A stretch of DNA of 64,000 bases from JBFHFS01 sp041583495 (GTDB taxonomy: Bacteria > Bacteroidota > Bacteroidia > Bacteroidales > Marinilabiliaceae): positions 1 to 64,000 of the forward strand of contig JBFHFS010000006.1 of the NCBI GenBank assembly GCA_041583495.1, given 5' to 3'. The position numbers and the translations under genes are program-made. The notes under the pieces were generated by a model. The model saw only the letters and a list, made by a program, of their open reading frames with translations, did no database searches and was not told the DNA's origin. Positions 51,924 to 61,828 of this stretch are shown here, in pieces; within the stretch, counting starts at the first letter, position 1, and every line of letters starts with the position of its first letter.

Positions 51924-53822
51924 ATGAAGATTAAAAGCATATACTCCGCATTGCTGTTGATGGCGTTAACCTTGGGTTCCTGTTCCGATGCCCTGGATAT
52001 GGCCCCTGATGGTAAACTCACAATGGATGAAATTTTTAGCGATAATGATAAGGTTGGAGCGTTTCTCAACAGTTGTTATACCAATATTCCGGCCAAAGGA
52101 ACCAGATATTTTTTCTGGTGCAGGGGACCGGTTGTCTGGAGCGATGATGCATGGGATACCGATGCCGAAGCTGAATCCTGGATTATGTCGGGCCGAATGT
52201 ATAATGGAGATGCATCCGCAGGGAGTCACCCTATTGTCAATATCAGTTCCGATATGGGAAATGGAAATTACTGGGCCAGGTATTGGAGTGCTATTCGTAA
52301 TTGCTCGATATTTCTCGAGCGTATTGGCACAGCCAAAGTATCCAGCGAGAGTGACCGCAAACGCTGGGAAGCTGAAGCACATTTGCTTCGGGCCTATTAT
52401 TACTCTGAATTGCTCAAATGGTTTGGTGCTGCTGTGCCTATCGAAGCAACCTCTTATGGTTTGACCGATGACTTTTCAGTACTCAAAAAGGAAAGTTATT
52501 ACGATGTGGTTAAGTTTATCATAGAAGATTGTGACGCTGCTATTGCTACGGCTGAATTACCCTGGAGAATCACCATTACTTCGGAAGTAGGCCGTGTAAA
52601 TAAAGCAATGGCCGAAGCCATTAAGTCCAAGATGATTCTTTTTGCAGCCAGTCCGCTTTACAACGGGGGGAATGATTATTGGCAAGAGGCCTACGAGATC
52701 AATAAAGCTTCCCTGGCAAATCTGAAGGCGAATGGGTATGCATTATACAACAAAGTGAATTTCCCCCAAACCTATATGTCGGATGTGGCATTCATTGGTC
52801 CTGAAAAAAATGAATATTCGGCCCTGTATAACGAATATTTCACCCAGAGTATGGCCTATTCTTCCACTCCTGTAGACAAGGAGACCATATACCAAAATAA
52901 GGAGGGACAGGGAAATATCTGGCATATTGATGGAATTGGGTGTCAGGCGGGATACAAGTCGGGGACCTGTCCCACACAGGACCTGGTCGATGCTTATGAA
53001 ACCATTGATGGTCAGCCGATTCTGGATCTTGAGAACCCTTATCTTGATGAGAAACACTTACAGCCCAATTATAATCCGGCCAATGTGTTGTATAATCCAC
53101 AGGATCCCTATGCAAACAGAGATCCCCGTTTTTATGCTTCCATCTATTACAATGGTTCAAAACGGAAATGTTTCTGGAGTTTTTCCGAAGCACCCGAATC
53201 TTATGAGAATTATCCTGCAGAAATGGGAAACCGCACCCGGATTATAGCAACCTATGTTGGCGAACCTCAAACCGGAATAAGCACCAATGTTAGACGGGCT
53301 ACCCGTACCGGTTATTTCGAGCGTAAATTCTTACACCCCAACGCCGGAAGTGATAACGCGGTACAAGGGGCAAATTCGAAACTTTTTCGTTTAGGTGAAG
53401 TCGTTCTGAACTTTGCGGAGGCAGCTGCCGAAGCTGGAAAGTTAAGTGAAGCCATCACTGCTGTAAATGAAATAAGGAATAGGGTTGGCATGCCTTCCCT
53501 GCCCTCATCCCTGGCACAGGAAGAACTGATTCTGCGTATTCGCAATGAGCGAAGAGTGGAACTGGCTATGGAGGAAAACCGTTACTTCGACGTTCGTCGA
53601 TGGTGTCAACCTACAGCCGACCTTTCCGCAACGGATAAGTGGATTACCGCAGCAGAAATTATCCGAAATGCGGATGGTACTTATACCTACGGACGTCGAA
53701 ATGTTCGCGAGACCGAGAGGAAATGTTACACCAATAAATTCTTATGGGTACCTATTCCTTTGGCTGAAGCGAATCGTTTAAAAGCGATTACCGGTGAAGA
53801 TTGGCAAAACCCGGGTTGGTAG
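51924..53822 (+). CDS. SusD/RagB-family glycan-binding lipoprotein (first)
   Basis: 632 residues. The lipobox is LTLGSC (Cys20), so it is surface lipid-anchored. It contains the SusD-typical DGKLTMDEIFSD opening, tetratricopeptide-like helices (HLLRAYYYSELLKWFGAAVPI), RDPRFYASIYYNG, FRLGEVVLNFAEAAAEAG, and RIRNERRVELAMEENRYFDVRRW, ending in GEDWQNPGW. It forms the lid on its SusC partner and binds the glycan. Confidence 0.94.
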   Translation: MKIKSIYSALLLMALTLGSCSDALDMAPDGKLTMDEIFSDNDKVGAFLNSCYTNIPAKGTRYFFWCRGPVVWSDDAWDTDAEAESWIMSGRMYNGDASAGSHPIVNISSDMGNGNYWARYWSAIRNCSIFLERIGTAKVSSESDRKRWEAEAHLLRAYYYSELLKWFGAAVPIEATSYGLTDDFSVLKKESYYDVVKFIIEDCDAAIATAELPWRITITSEVGRVNKAMAEAIKSKMILFAASPLYNGGNDYWQEAYEINKASLANLKANGYALYNKVNFPQTYMSDVAFIGPEKNEYSALYNEYFTQSMAYSSTPVDKETIYQNKEGQGNIWHIDGIGCQAGYKSGTCPTQDLVDAYETIDGQPILDLENPYLDEKHLQPNYNPANVLYNPQDPYANRDPRFYASIYYNGSKRKCFWSFSEAPESYENYPAEMGNRTRIIATYVGEPQTGISTNVRRATRTGYFERKFLHPNAGSDNAVQGANSKLFRLGEVVLNFAEAAAEAGKLSEAITAVNEIRNRVGMPSLPSSLAQEELILRIRNERRVELAMEENRYFDVRRWCQPTADLSATDKWITAAEIIRNADGTYTYGRRNVRETERKCYTNKFLWVPIPLAEANRLKAITGEDWQNPGW

Positions 53823-53856
53823 TAGTAATAGTAATGGACTTAAATGAAAAATAAAA

Positions 53857-56800
53857 ATGAGAAACATTAAATTAGCTATAAAAATAAGAATGCTGTTTGT
53901 GTTTGTGCTAATGTGCTCTCTTGGGGCCACCATTAGTGGGCAGCAGCAATCAATTTCTATAAATGGGCTCGTGGCAGATCAATATGGAGCTCCTCTCGAA
54001 GGGGTGGTTGTAACCTCAGAAGATGGGCAATCCATTGCAATGACTAACACCAACGGGGAGTACCTGCTGTTGGTCAACGAAAAAGACAAATTCGTGATTT
54101 TCTCGCTCATCGGTTATACCCGGCAAAAAATAGAGATCGGGGACCAGGAGCGCATGGATGTAAAACTCGAAGCGGATGTCCACAAATTGGAAGAAGTGGT
54201 TCATATGGGTTATACTTCCCAATTGCGTAAAGATATTTCCGGAGCCGTATCTACAGTAAGTGGTACTGAACTCGAAAAATCACCGGTAGCCCTTCTTGGA
54301 CAAACTTTAGCAGGGCGACTTTCCGGGTTGACGGCGATGGAAACCTTTTCGGAGCTGTCAAGAGCCAATACAAGCTTCTATGTCAGGGGTATTTCAGCGG
54401 CCAGAGGGGCCAGTCCCCTGGTGATGATCGATGGGATTATTTGTGCCTACAACAGTTCTCAAACACTGGAATACATCTCAGCCAGTGAAATAGAATCCAT
54501 AAGCGTACTGAAAGATGCGTCCACTCAAGCCCTGTATGGTATTCAGGGAGCCAATGGGTTGATTGTGGTGACTACCAAAAGAGGCTCGAAAGGAGGGTTG
54601 GAGATAAAGACCCGTTTTGACCAATCGGTTCAACAGGTAACCACAAAACCAACTTTTTATAATTCGGCCGATTATGCAGAACTCAGAAATCAGGCTGCTT
54701 ACAACGATGGCCTTGGGCAAAACTACCTGTTTAGTGAGACCCAAATTGCCAATTACCGTTCGGGCGAAAACCCGGATCTTTATCCCAACAATAACTGGTA
54801 CGATAAGTTTATGAAAGATTTTGCCAGTATGCAGCGTGTGGGCATTGACGTTAGCGGTGGAAACAACAAGGTTCAGTTTTTCTCGAACCTGAATGTTATG
54901 CACCAGGGAGGGCAATTTAAGACCGATCAGGACGAATATAATCCGAATGCCAACAACATATGGATTAATTATCGTTCGAATGTGGATATGATGTTGAATA
55001 AATACCTGAAGGCCTACGTCCGTTTAAGTGGAAATGTAAAAAGGGAGAGAACTCCGGGATCATCAAACGCATCGATCTACAGTAGCCTGTTCCAGATGCC
55101 CTCAACGGTTTATGGGCCCATAACCCCTCAGGTTCTGGATAGTGAAGGCAACATTCTGGATGCCGGAGGAAAGGTGATAACTACTGAGCGGGTTACTTCT
55201 CCGACTTATGGGATGCTTAATCGTTCTGGATATTATCGTCACACAGTAACCAATATTACCTCACAGTTTGGTCTTGATCTGGACATGAGCTTCCTGACTA
55301 AAGGGTTAAGTTTGAATGGTGTAATGGCTTATCAGACCAACTCGGTGGGAAGTTTGGGTACTACTCAGGATTATGAACGTTGGATAAGAACAGATGATCC
55401 ATCGGTTCTTGAATTCATCAAAAAAGGTGCGCAAGTCGATAGTCCGCTTGCCTACAGCAAATCGCACTCCTTTTATTATCATCTGACCTATAATATGGCC
55501 ATGAACTATGAGCGGGATTTTGGCAATCATCATATTACCGGCATGGGTTATATGTTCTACCAAAATCTTACCAAAACGGATACCTCATCTCCATGGTGTC
55601 TTCCATACAACAGGGTAAGCTCAGGAATAGAAGCTACCTATGGTTACAACAACAGATATCTGGCTAAATTTGACATGGGTTATTCCGGTTCGGAGCAATA
55701 TGCACGTGATAGCCGTTATACCCTGACACCGGCTGTGTCGGTAGCATGGGTCGCTTCAAATGAGGAATTTTTAAAGGAGGTGGATTGGTTAAGTAACCTT
55801 AAATTAAGAGCTTCCTATGGTAAAACGGCCAATGATCAATCCGGACTTGCCCGATATTCGTATTTGGATAATGTATCCGTTACAGGAGGTGGAAGCATCG
55901 GGTATCTGCAATACAATATCATTGAGGGAACCGTAGGCAACCCGAATATAGAAGCTGAAGTTTCCACAAAACAAAACTATGGCCTCGATTTGGGATTGTT
56001 CAATTCCCTGTCCGTTTCTGTTGATGTGTTTAAAGAGCGCATGGAGAACATGGTTGTAAGTGCTTATTCAACGATTCCCCTTTATCAGGGCGTTCCTTTG
56101 AATAATTATCCGAAAACAAATACCGGTACATTCGAAAACCAGGGGTATGATATCTCGGTAAACTATTTCAAGTCTGTCAACAAAGATTTGAGCGTTTCTG
56201 TTGGGGGGTTGTTTAGCTATGCCAAGAATACAATCATTAATTGGAACGAAGCTGAAAAAACTGAAGATTATGCCTACCGGAAAAGGGAAGAAGGTTACTC
56301 TTACGGGCAGAGTTTTGGCTATTTGGTGGATTACAGTAATGGTAATGGATTTTTCAATTCCCAATCTGAAATCAATAGCAGCAATCTGCAATACGAATTT
56401 GGAGACCCACGTGTGGGTGATTTAATGTATCAGGACCTGACCGACGACGGCATCATCGACGAACGCGATATGGCCCCCATTGGGAAAGGGGCTATTCCCC
56501 GAATTAATTATGCTCTGTCAGCAGGCTTAAATTATAAATCATTTGGCTTCAGTCTTCTGTTCCAGGGGATAGGTGATTACTCTTCTATTTATAGCGGAAT
56601 TGGGGTATATGAAACCAGTTACGACGGGGTATTTGGTGCTTTGCATCAAAACGCCTGGACCGAGGAACGATACCAAAATGGGGAAGAAATTACCTCACCT
56701 GCTCTGTCACTGACCAAATCAGTTAGTCATGAATCCAATGATTATTACAACTATGACAGGTCTTTTGTAAGGCTTAAAAACGCGGAGCTGACCTATAAAT

Positions 56801-56973
56801 TGCCCGCCCGCCTGACCAACCTGATCTCGGCAAGTTCTGCAAGCCTCATTCTTAGTGGGCAGAACCTGATAACCTGGGATAAGATGAAATCTGATGATTT
56901 TGGGCCGGAAGGAAGTTACTCTTCATTTCCTGTTTACAGGGTATACAACATCGGTGTAAGTGTCAAATTTTAA
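53857..56973 (+). CDS. SusC/RagA-family TonB-dependent transporter (second)
   Basis: 1038 residues. A signal peptide (ending TISG) is followed by a carboxypeptidase-like domain (INGLVADQYGAPLEGVVV), plug and barrel as in the first copy: LAGRLSGLTAME, FYVRGISAARGASPLVMIDGI, SISVLKDASTQALYGIQGANGLIVVTTKRG. The usual EVVVVGYG TonB-box region is altered to EEVVHMGYTSQ. It ends in GVSVKF. It starts 34 bases after SusD1 and is followed by SusD2, so the operon encodes two complete uptake pairs. The two SusC proteins are clearly related but well diverged. Confidence 0.94.
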   Translation: MRNIKLAIKIRMLFVFVLMCSLGATISGQQQSISINGLVADQYGAPLEGVVVTSEDGQSIAMTNTNGEYLLLVNEKDKFVIFSLIGYTRQKIEIGDQERMDVKLEADVHKLEEVVHMGYTSQLRKDISGAVSTVSGTELEKSPVALLGQTLAGRLSGLTAMETFSELSRANTSFYVRGISAARGASPLVMIDGIICAYNSSQTLEYISASEIESISVLKDASTQALYGIQGANGLIVVTTKRGSKGGLEIKTRFDQSVQQVTTKPTFYNSADYAELRNQAAYNDGLGQNYLFSETQIANYRSGENPDLYPNNNWYDKFMKDFASMQRVGIDVSGGNNKVQFFSNLNVMHQGGQFKTDQDEYNPNANNIWINYRSNVDMMLNKYLKAYVRLSGNVKRERTPGSSNASIYSSLFQMPSTVYGPITPQVLDSEGNILDAGGKVITTERVTSPTYGMLNRSGYYRHTVTNITSQFGLDLDMSFLTKGLSLNGVMAYQTNSVGSLGTTQDYERWIRTDDPSVLEFIKKGAQVDSPLAYSKSHSFYYHLTYNMAMNYERDFGNHHITGMGYMFYQNLTKTDTSSPWCLPYNRVSSGIEATYGYNNRYLAKFDMGYSGSEQYARDSRYTLTPAVSVAWVASNEEFLKEVDWLSNLKLRASYGKTANDQSGLARYSYLDNVSVTGGGSIGYLQYNIIEGTVGNPNIEAEVSTKQNYGLDLGLFNSLSVSVDVFKERMENMVVSAYSTIPLYQGVPLNNYPKTNTGTFENQGYDISVNYFKSVNKDLSVSVGGLFSYAKNTIINWNEAEKTEDYAYRKREEGYSYGQSFGYLVDYSNGNGFFNSQSEINSSNLQYEFGDPRVGDLMYQDLTDDGIIDERDMAPIGKGAIPRINYALSAGLNYKSFGFSLLFQGIGDYSSIYSGIGVYETSYDGVFGALHQNAWTEERYQNGEEITSPALSLTKSVSHESNDYYNYDRSFVRLKNAELTYKLPARLTNLISASSASLILSGQNLITWDKMKSDDFGPEGSYSSFPVYRVYNIGVSVKF

Positions 56974-57034
56974 TAAGTTGACAACTTAATCTGAAGAAAT
57001 GGATTGTAAAAATTTTAAAAATAAAAACATTCAG

Positions 57035-59233
57035 ATGAAAAAATGTATTAATATATTCTTTGCCATAGTTTTTTCGGGCTTCTTTTATTCATGCAACGAA
57101 CAGTTGGATTTGCCCAGTGATGGACGGATAACCATGGATGAGATTTTTAACGATCTGAACCGGACTAAAGGTTATCTAAATTCTTGCTACGGGTATTGTC
57201 CTGCGCCTTATATGGATCGCTCGTCGTTTACCGATGAAGCCCAGGATGCGGATGATATCACCTCAGGATCGAGATACAGTTTGTGGTATGCAGGGAGCAT
57301 TACTTCCTCCACTTACGCAGCCTATTCATCCGATGGAAGTCCCTGGGGAGATCTTTATGAAGGAATCCGAAAATGTAACGTTTTTATCGAAAACATGAAG
57401 ACGGCTACAGTCTATGCTACCGATGAGGTAAAAGCCGGATGGGTTGCACAAGCCCGTACTTTAAGGGCGCTTTACTATCTTCAATTGATAAAAAGGTATG
57501 GAGGGGTGCCGATTTTTGATCAACCAATTGAGATCGGTTACGACTTCTCAAAAGATTCTCGTGCAAAATTCTCTGAAGTGGTTGCCTTTATTTTGGCCGA
57601 TTGCGATGCAGCTTTGGCTGTTCCCGATACTGAGGATGGGTTTCATTGGGCGATCTACGACAACCAGTTCGGGATTATGAGTCGTGCGGTAGCTTATGCC
57701 ATTAAATCGGAAGCAGTGACCTATGCCGCCAGCCCACTTTGGTCGGATGGGACCTACACCTGGGCCGATGCCACAGCAATCAACAGGGAGGCCCTGGCTC
57801 AATGTCTGGCCAACGATTACAAATTGTTTGATGTAGTTCCCGATGTCACCATCGCACAAAATGCTTATGCCCTCTATTTCTTTACCAGTTCCAACGATCA
57901 GCGATCGGTTGATAAAGAGACGATTTATCAGAGAGGTGGCCAGATGCAGGTGTGGAAATATGCAGGTTTGCCCACTAACCCGGGAATGGAGAAAGCAGGT
58001 CCTTGTCCTACACAGGAATTGATTGATAGTTACGAAATGGCTAATGGAGAAGTTCCCATCTCGGGATATTCGGATGCGAACCATTTGAACCCGATTGTGA
58101 ATGCAGCCTCAGGGTATGATCCGGCAGATCCTTATAAAGACCGTGACCCCAGATTTTATGCATCCATCTATTACAATGGGGCAGTTCGTAATTTGGGACA
58201 GGTCGTTGATGCCCGTGACGACACTTATAATTTAGCCTTTACCGGTTCAGTCAATCAATTGGATGTTACCGAAACCGACGGTGTTTACGATTTGACCACT
58301 ACCGGTGGTGATCCCAATGTAATGCTTACAGCCTTAACCGAAGGGTTGAATGACCCTCCTTCAGTGGTTTTTGCGTTCGAATATAAAAGTTCGGCGGTGG
58401 TCGCTCCTCAGATTTATTTTGGTCCGGCATTGGCCGAGCCCCGTTCTTTTCACCCCAAGGAAATTGCCAAATCCACAGAATGGGCCACTTACTCAATCGA
58501 TATGACAGCTGAGGTTGCCTCGTTTGGTTGGGGCAATGTGGGAGATAACCTTCGCTTCGACGTGGGCGTTAACTCAGGGGTTAACATGCAGATTAAAGAT
58601 ATTCGGATTGAGGTGAAGTCGAATCCCTCGGGCGAGGTCGATCCTTCAGCTGTTCAGACATATGTTGGGGGCAACGAGGAGATTTCGGATCTAAACCGCA
58701 AACATACCCGTACCGGCTATTATTTACGCAAATTCAATAACTTTAAATCAGGACAGAGTAACGATGCCGATGGAGCCGTCCGGTTGTTCCGCCTGGCTGA
58801 ACTTTATTTGAATTTTGCCGAATCGGCTTATCAGTCCGATGGACCCGATGCCGTTATCACTTCAGGAAGCTTTTCAATGAGTGCCAGAGAGGCCGTAAAT
58901 GCGGTTCGGGCAAGAGCCGAAATGCCTCCTTTGCCAGCAGGGTTGTCCTCCGAAGCGTTCGAAAAAAGGTATCGCAATGAACGCCGTATTGAGCTGGCGT
59001 TTGAGGAGCATCGCTTTTTTGATGTCCGTCGATGGAAAATTTTGGACGAGACCGATAAAACCATTACAGGCATGAGAATTACCAAGGATGGTTCAAGCCT
59101 GGCCTATAGCAGATTCAACTTTATAGACAGGGACTGTTATTCGGATAAATACTTAATGTATCCAATTGATCAGGACGAAGTGGATAAAATCATTGGTCTT
59201 TCTGGTATTAATTGGCAGAACCCCGGTTGGTAG
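57035..59233 (+). CDS. SusD/RagB-family lipoprotein with an inserted domain (second)
   Basis: 732 residues from the ATG at 57035, which opens on the lipoprotein signal MKKCINIFFAIVFSGFFYSC (Cys20). An ATG at 56999 would add 12 residues before it. SusD hallmarks match the first copy: DGRITMDEIFND, RTLRALYYLQLIKRYGGVPIF, DRDPRFYASIYYNG, FRLAELYLNFAESAY, RYRNERRIELAFEEHRFFDVRRW and NWQNPGW. It is about 100 residues longer. The extra sequence lies at about 385-540 (VVFAFEYKSSAVVAPQIYFG to NLRFDVGVNSGVNMQIKDI), which reads as a beta-sandwich of carbohydrate-binding-module type. Confidence 0.92.
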   Translation: MKKCINIFFAIVFSGFFYSCNEQLDLPSDGRITMDEIFNDLNRTKGYLNSCYGYCPAPYMDRSSFTDEAQDADDITSGSRYSLWYAGSITSSTYAAYSSDGSPWGDLYEGIRKCNVFIENMKTATVYATDEVKAGWVAQARTLRALYYLQLIKRYGGVPIFDQPIEIGYDFSKDSRAKFSEVVAFILADCDAALAVPDTEDGFHWAIYDNQFGIMSRAVAYAIKSEAVTYAASPLWSDGTYTWADATAINREALAQCLANDYKLFDVVPDVTIAQNAYALYFFTSSNDQRSVDKETIYQRGGQMQVWKYAGLPTNPGMEKAGPCPTQELIDSYEMANGEVPISGYSDANHLNPIVNAASGYDPADPYKDRDPRFYASIYYNGAVRNLGQVVDARDDTYNLAFTGSVNQLDVTETDGVYDLTTTGGDPNVMLTALTEGLNDPPSVVFAFEYKSSAVVAPQIYFGPALAEPRSFHPKEIAKSTEWATYSIDMTAEVASFGWGNVGDNLRFDVGVNSGVNMQIKDIRIEVKSNPSGEVDPSAVQTYVGGNEEISDLNRKHTRTGYYLRKFNNFKSGQSNDADGAVRLFRLAELYLNFAESAYQSDGPDAVITSGSFSMSAREAVNAVRARAEMPPLPAGLSSEAFEKRYRNERRIELAFEEHRFFDVRRWKILDETDKTITGMRITKDGSSLAYSRFNFIDRDCYSDKYLMYPIDQDEVDKIIGLSGINWQNPGW

Positions 59234-59283
59234 GACCCTTTTTATGATCATACCATCTAGGTTTGATCGGTTATTACAGAACA

Positions 59284-59341
59284 AAACTTTGGGTTTTCGG
59301 AACAACATTTCTGAAAACCCAAAGTTTCTTTTCTTTTTTTA
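59284..59341 (+). terminator. Strong terminator after the second SusD gene
   Basis: A perfect 15-base inverted repeat (59284-59298 with 59313-59327) around a 14-base loop, followed by CTTTTCTTTTTTT. It begins 50 bases after the SusD2 stop and separates the two SusC/SusD pairs from the downstream enzyme genes. Confidence 0.85.
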
Positions 59342-59432
59342 CCGGATGTGGATCCAATGGGAGGGAATCTCCTTCTGGTGGGTTTATAAACAACAGGGAC
59401 AAATCAAAAAATGGAGAATACCCACATCTAGA

Positions 59433-60479
59433 ATGAAGAATTTTTTAATGTTAATTGTAGGGGCAATAGCATTTTTAGGTTGTTACCGAACACAAACTTC
59501 ATTAAAAAAGGTGGTACCTCAGGCAGAGATGGAGAGAATTTACAATGAGGTTAAAACTCCCTTTAAATATGGCGTTGTTGTTCAGCATCCTGATACTTCA
59601 AAAATGGTGGACTGCCCAACAATCTTTCGCCAATCGGGTGTCTGGTACATGACTTACATTGTGTTTGATGGACAAGGGTATGAGACCTGGTTGTCGGAGA
59701 GTGATGATCTGCTCCATTGGGAATCGAAAGGAAAGATATTGTCGTTTACCGAAAATACATGGGATGCCCATCAAAAAGCCGGATATGTATCACTAATTAG
59801 AATCGATTGGGGAGGTGATTATTCCGTAGAAAAATATCAAGGCCAATACTGGATGACCTATTTGGGTGGAAACTCAAAAGGATACGAATCTGGCACCTTA
59901 AAAACTGGTCTGGCAAATACCACCACTTTAACAAAAGCTAAAGAGTGGAATACCAATAGTTCGCCACTATTATCTCCCAAAGATGAAGATGCTCGTTGGT
60001 TTGAGAACAAAACTATTTACAAAAGTTTGGTCATTCGTGACCGAAAAAAGCACACCGGGCATCCTTTCGTAATGTATTATAATGCCAAGGGAGATAGTGC
60101 CAACTACGAAAGTATTGGGATGGCAGTATCGGACGACATGGTTGTGTGGAAACGATATGGAGATAATCCTGTTATGACTAAAGGGAAAGGCATATGTGGA
60201 GATGCGCAAATTGCAAAAATCGGGGATGTATACGTAATGTTCTATTTTGGCGCATTCTGGAAACCGGGTGCTTTTGAACGATTTGCATGTTCTTACGATT
60301 TAATAAACTGGACAGATTGGGACGGAGAAGACTTAATCGCCCCGTCAGAAGCGTTTGATAAGCTATATGCTCACAAACCATGGGTGATAAAGTGGAATGG
60401 AGTTGTGTACCACTTTTATAATGCTGTAGGTAACAGTGGACGAGTAATTGCCTTGGCCACATCAAGAGAATTAATGTAG
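59433..60479 (+). CDS. GH43/GH117/GH130-like five-bladed propeller lipoprotein
   Basis: 348 residues from the ATG at 59433, which opens on a lipoprotein signal (MKNFLMLIVGAIAFLGC, Cys17). The frame is open far upstream into SusD2, but those residues make no sense as a signal. Repeated blade signatures are seen: MVDCPTIFRQSGVWYMTYIVF, TWLSESDDLLHWESKGKILSF, GDAQIAKIGDVYVMFYFG and CSYDLINWTDWDGEDLI, the W-x-x-x/DG pattern of the GH43/GH130 superfamily. An Asp in DCPTIF is placed like the GH43 base. The exact family and substrate cannot be settled by eye. It follows a terminator. Confidence 0.78.
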   Translation: MKNFLMLIVGAIAFLGCYRTQTSLKKVVPQAEMERIYNEVKTPFKYGVVVQHPDTSKMVDCPTIFRQSGVWYMTYIVFDGQGYETWLSESDDLLHWESKGKILSFTENTWDAHQKAGYVSLIRIDWGGDYSVEKYQGQYWMTYLGGNSKGYESGTLKTGLANTTTLTKAKEWNTNSSPLLSPKDEDARWFENKTIYKSLVIRDRKKHTGHPFVMYYNAKGDSANYESIGMAVSDDMVVWKRYGDNPVMTKGKGICGDAQIAKIGDVYVMFYFGAFWKPGAFERFACSYDLINWTDWDGEDLIAPSEAFDKLYAHKPWVIKWNGVVYHFYNAVGNSGRVIALATSRELM

Positions 60480-60647
60480 GACTGGTCAAAGAAAAGGATT
60501 AAGAAAATAGCCGGTTCGCTTATAATAAAAAGGGTTCTTTTGAAAACCCCGAATGGCGAATTGGTTTAAAAAAACAGGTGGAAAGATATGTGAGGATGTT
60601 AACTTTCAAAGGGTAATCTTTTTTTATTAACATATAAATAACAGATT

Positions 60648-61820
60648 ATGAGAACTTTTATGTTAGCGGTTGGGCTATTGGTCATTATGGTATTAAATGG
60701 CTGCGTTGACTCGAAAAAGGATTCATCCCAAGCCTATGATGTTGCTGCCTTTTATTGGCCGGCCTATCATTACGAACCTCGACTGGAAAGTATATTCCCC
60801 GAAAAAATGGGAGAATGGGAAATTATTTATAATGCAGTACCTAAGGAGGTTGGACATCAGCAACCAAAAGTTCCGTTATGGGGATATCAGGATGAAGCCG
60901 ATCCGGTTGAAATGGATAAGAAAATTGATGCTGCCATCTCTCACGGGGTTAATGTTTTCATTTTCGACTGGTATTGGTATGAGGGCAAGCCCTTATTGGA
61001 GGATTGTATTAACAATGGTTTTTTAAAAGCCAATAACAATCGGATGAAATTTTACATTATGTGGGCCAATCATGATGCCACCTCCTATTGGGATGCCAAA
61101 AATCCAAGAAAAGATTCGGTTTATTTTAAGGGGAGCGTAGACAGACCCACCTTCGATGAAATTGTGGATCGAATAATTGGAAATTATTTTAAACAGCCGT
61201 CCTACTATAAGATAAATGGTGAACCCGTATTCTGTATCTATGAGTTGAATACCTTCATTGATGGATTCGGATCTCCCGAAGAGGCAAAAATGGCGTTGGA
61301 TTATTTTCGGGAAAAAACCATAGAGGCCGGTTTTCCAGGGTTACATTTGCAGGGTATTTTATGGTCCGCATTACCCTCCACCCTTACAGGGGTTCCTTCC
61401 GATGAGGTTAAAACACAAGAAAATGTCTTAAAATTTTTTGGTTTCAATAGTTTAACCAATTATTGTTGGGCACATCTCCAAAATCCGGATGGTGATTATG
61501 AAACGTGGGCGGATGCTTCTACCAATATGTGGAGAGAATTTGACCAGGAATTTTCTATTCCCTATTTCCCTAACGTAACAGTTGGATGGGATGCTAATCC
61601 GCGGTTTTTGTTTAAGGCGGGATACATCACGAATTCAACCCCTAAAAAATTTGCAAAATATTTTAAAAAGGCTCAGGTGTATGCCGATGAACATCCTGAT
61701 CAAAAAAAATTAATTACCATCAATGCCTGGAATGAATGGTCGGAAGGCAGTTATCTGGAACCCGATACCGTGCATGGTATGGGATATCTTGAAGCTATAA
61801 GAGAGTCCTTACAGAAGTGA
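60648..61820 (+). CDS. GH99/WbsX-like lipoprotein
   Basis: 390 residues. The lipobox is MVLNGC (Cys19). A TIM-barrel domain of the WbsX/GH99-like type follows: VAAFYWPAYHYEP, DAAISHGVNVFIFDWYWYEG with LLEDCINNGFL, FYIMWANHD, YYKINGEPVFCIYELN and the C-terminal catalytic-type INAWNEWSEGSYLEPD (around 357-372). Such proteins in polysaccharide loci act on mannose- or rhamnose-containing glycans or remain uncharacterised. It lies 168 bases after the propeller gene and 8 bases before the next gene. Confidence 0.85.
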   Translation: MRTFMLAVGLLVIMVLNGCVDSKKDSSQAYDVAAFYWPAYHYEPRLESIFPEKMGEWEIIYNAVPKEVGHQQPKVPLWGYQDEADPVEMDKKIDAAISHGVNVFIFDWYWYEGKPLLEDCINNGFLKANNNRMKFYIMWANHDATSYWDAKNPRKDSVYFKGSVDRPTFDEIVDRIIGNYFKQPSYYKINGEPVFCIYELNTFIDGFGSPEEAKMALDYFREKTIEAGFPGLHLQGILWSALPSTLTGVPSDEVKTQENVLKFFGFNSLTNYCWAHLQNPDGDYETWADASTNMWREFDQEFSIPYFPNVTVGWDANPRFLFKAGYITNSTPKKFAKYFKKAQVYADEHPDQKKLITINAWNEWSEGSYLEPDTVHGMGYLEAIRESLQK

Positions 61821-61828
61821 TTATTGGA

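Noticed and set aside
48710..59233. Large-scale duplication of a SusC/SusD unit as a recent repeat
   Set aside because: The two pairs are related but strongly diverged at protein level, differ in length, and show no long identical DNA, so they are old paralogues.
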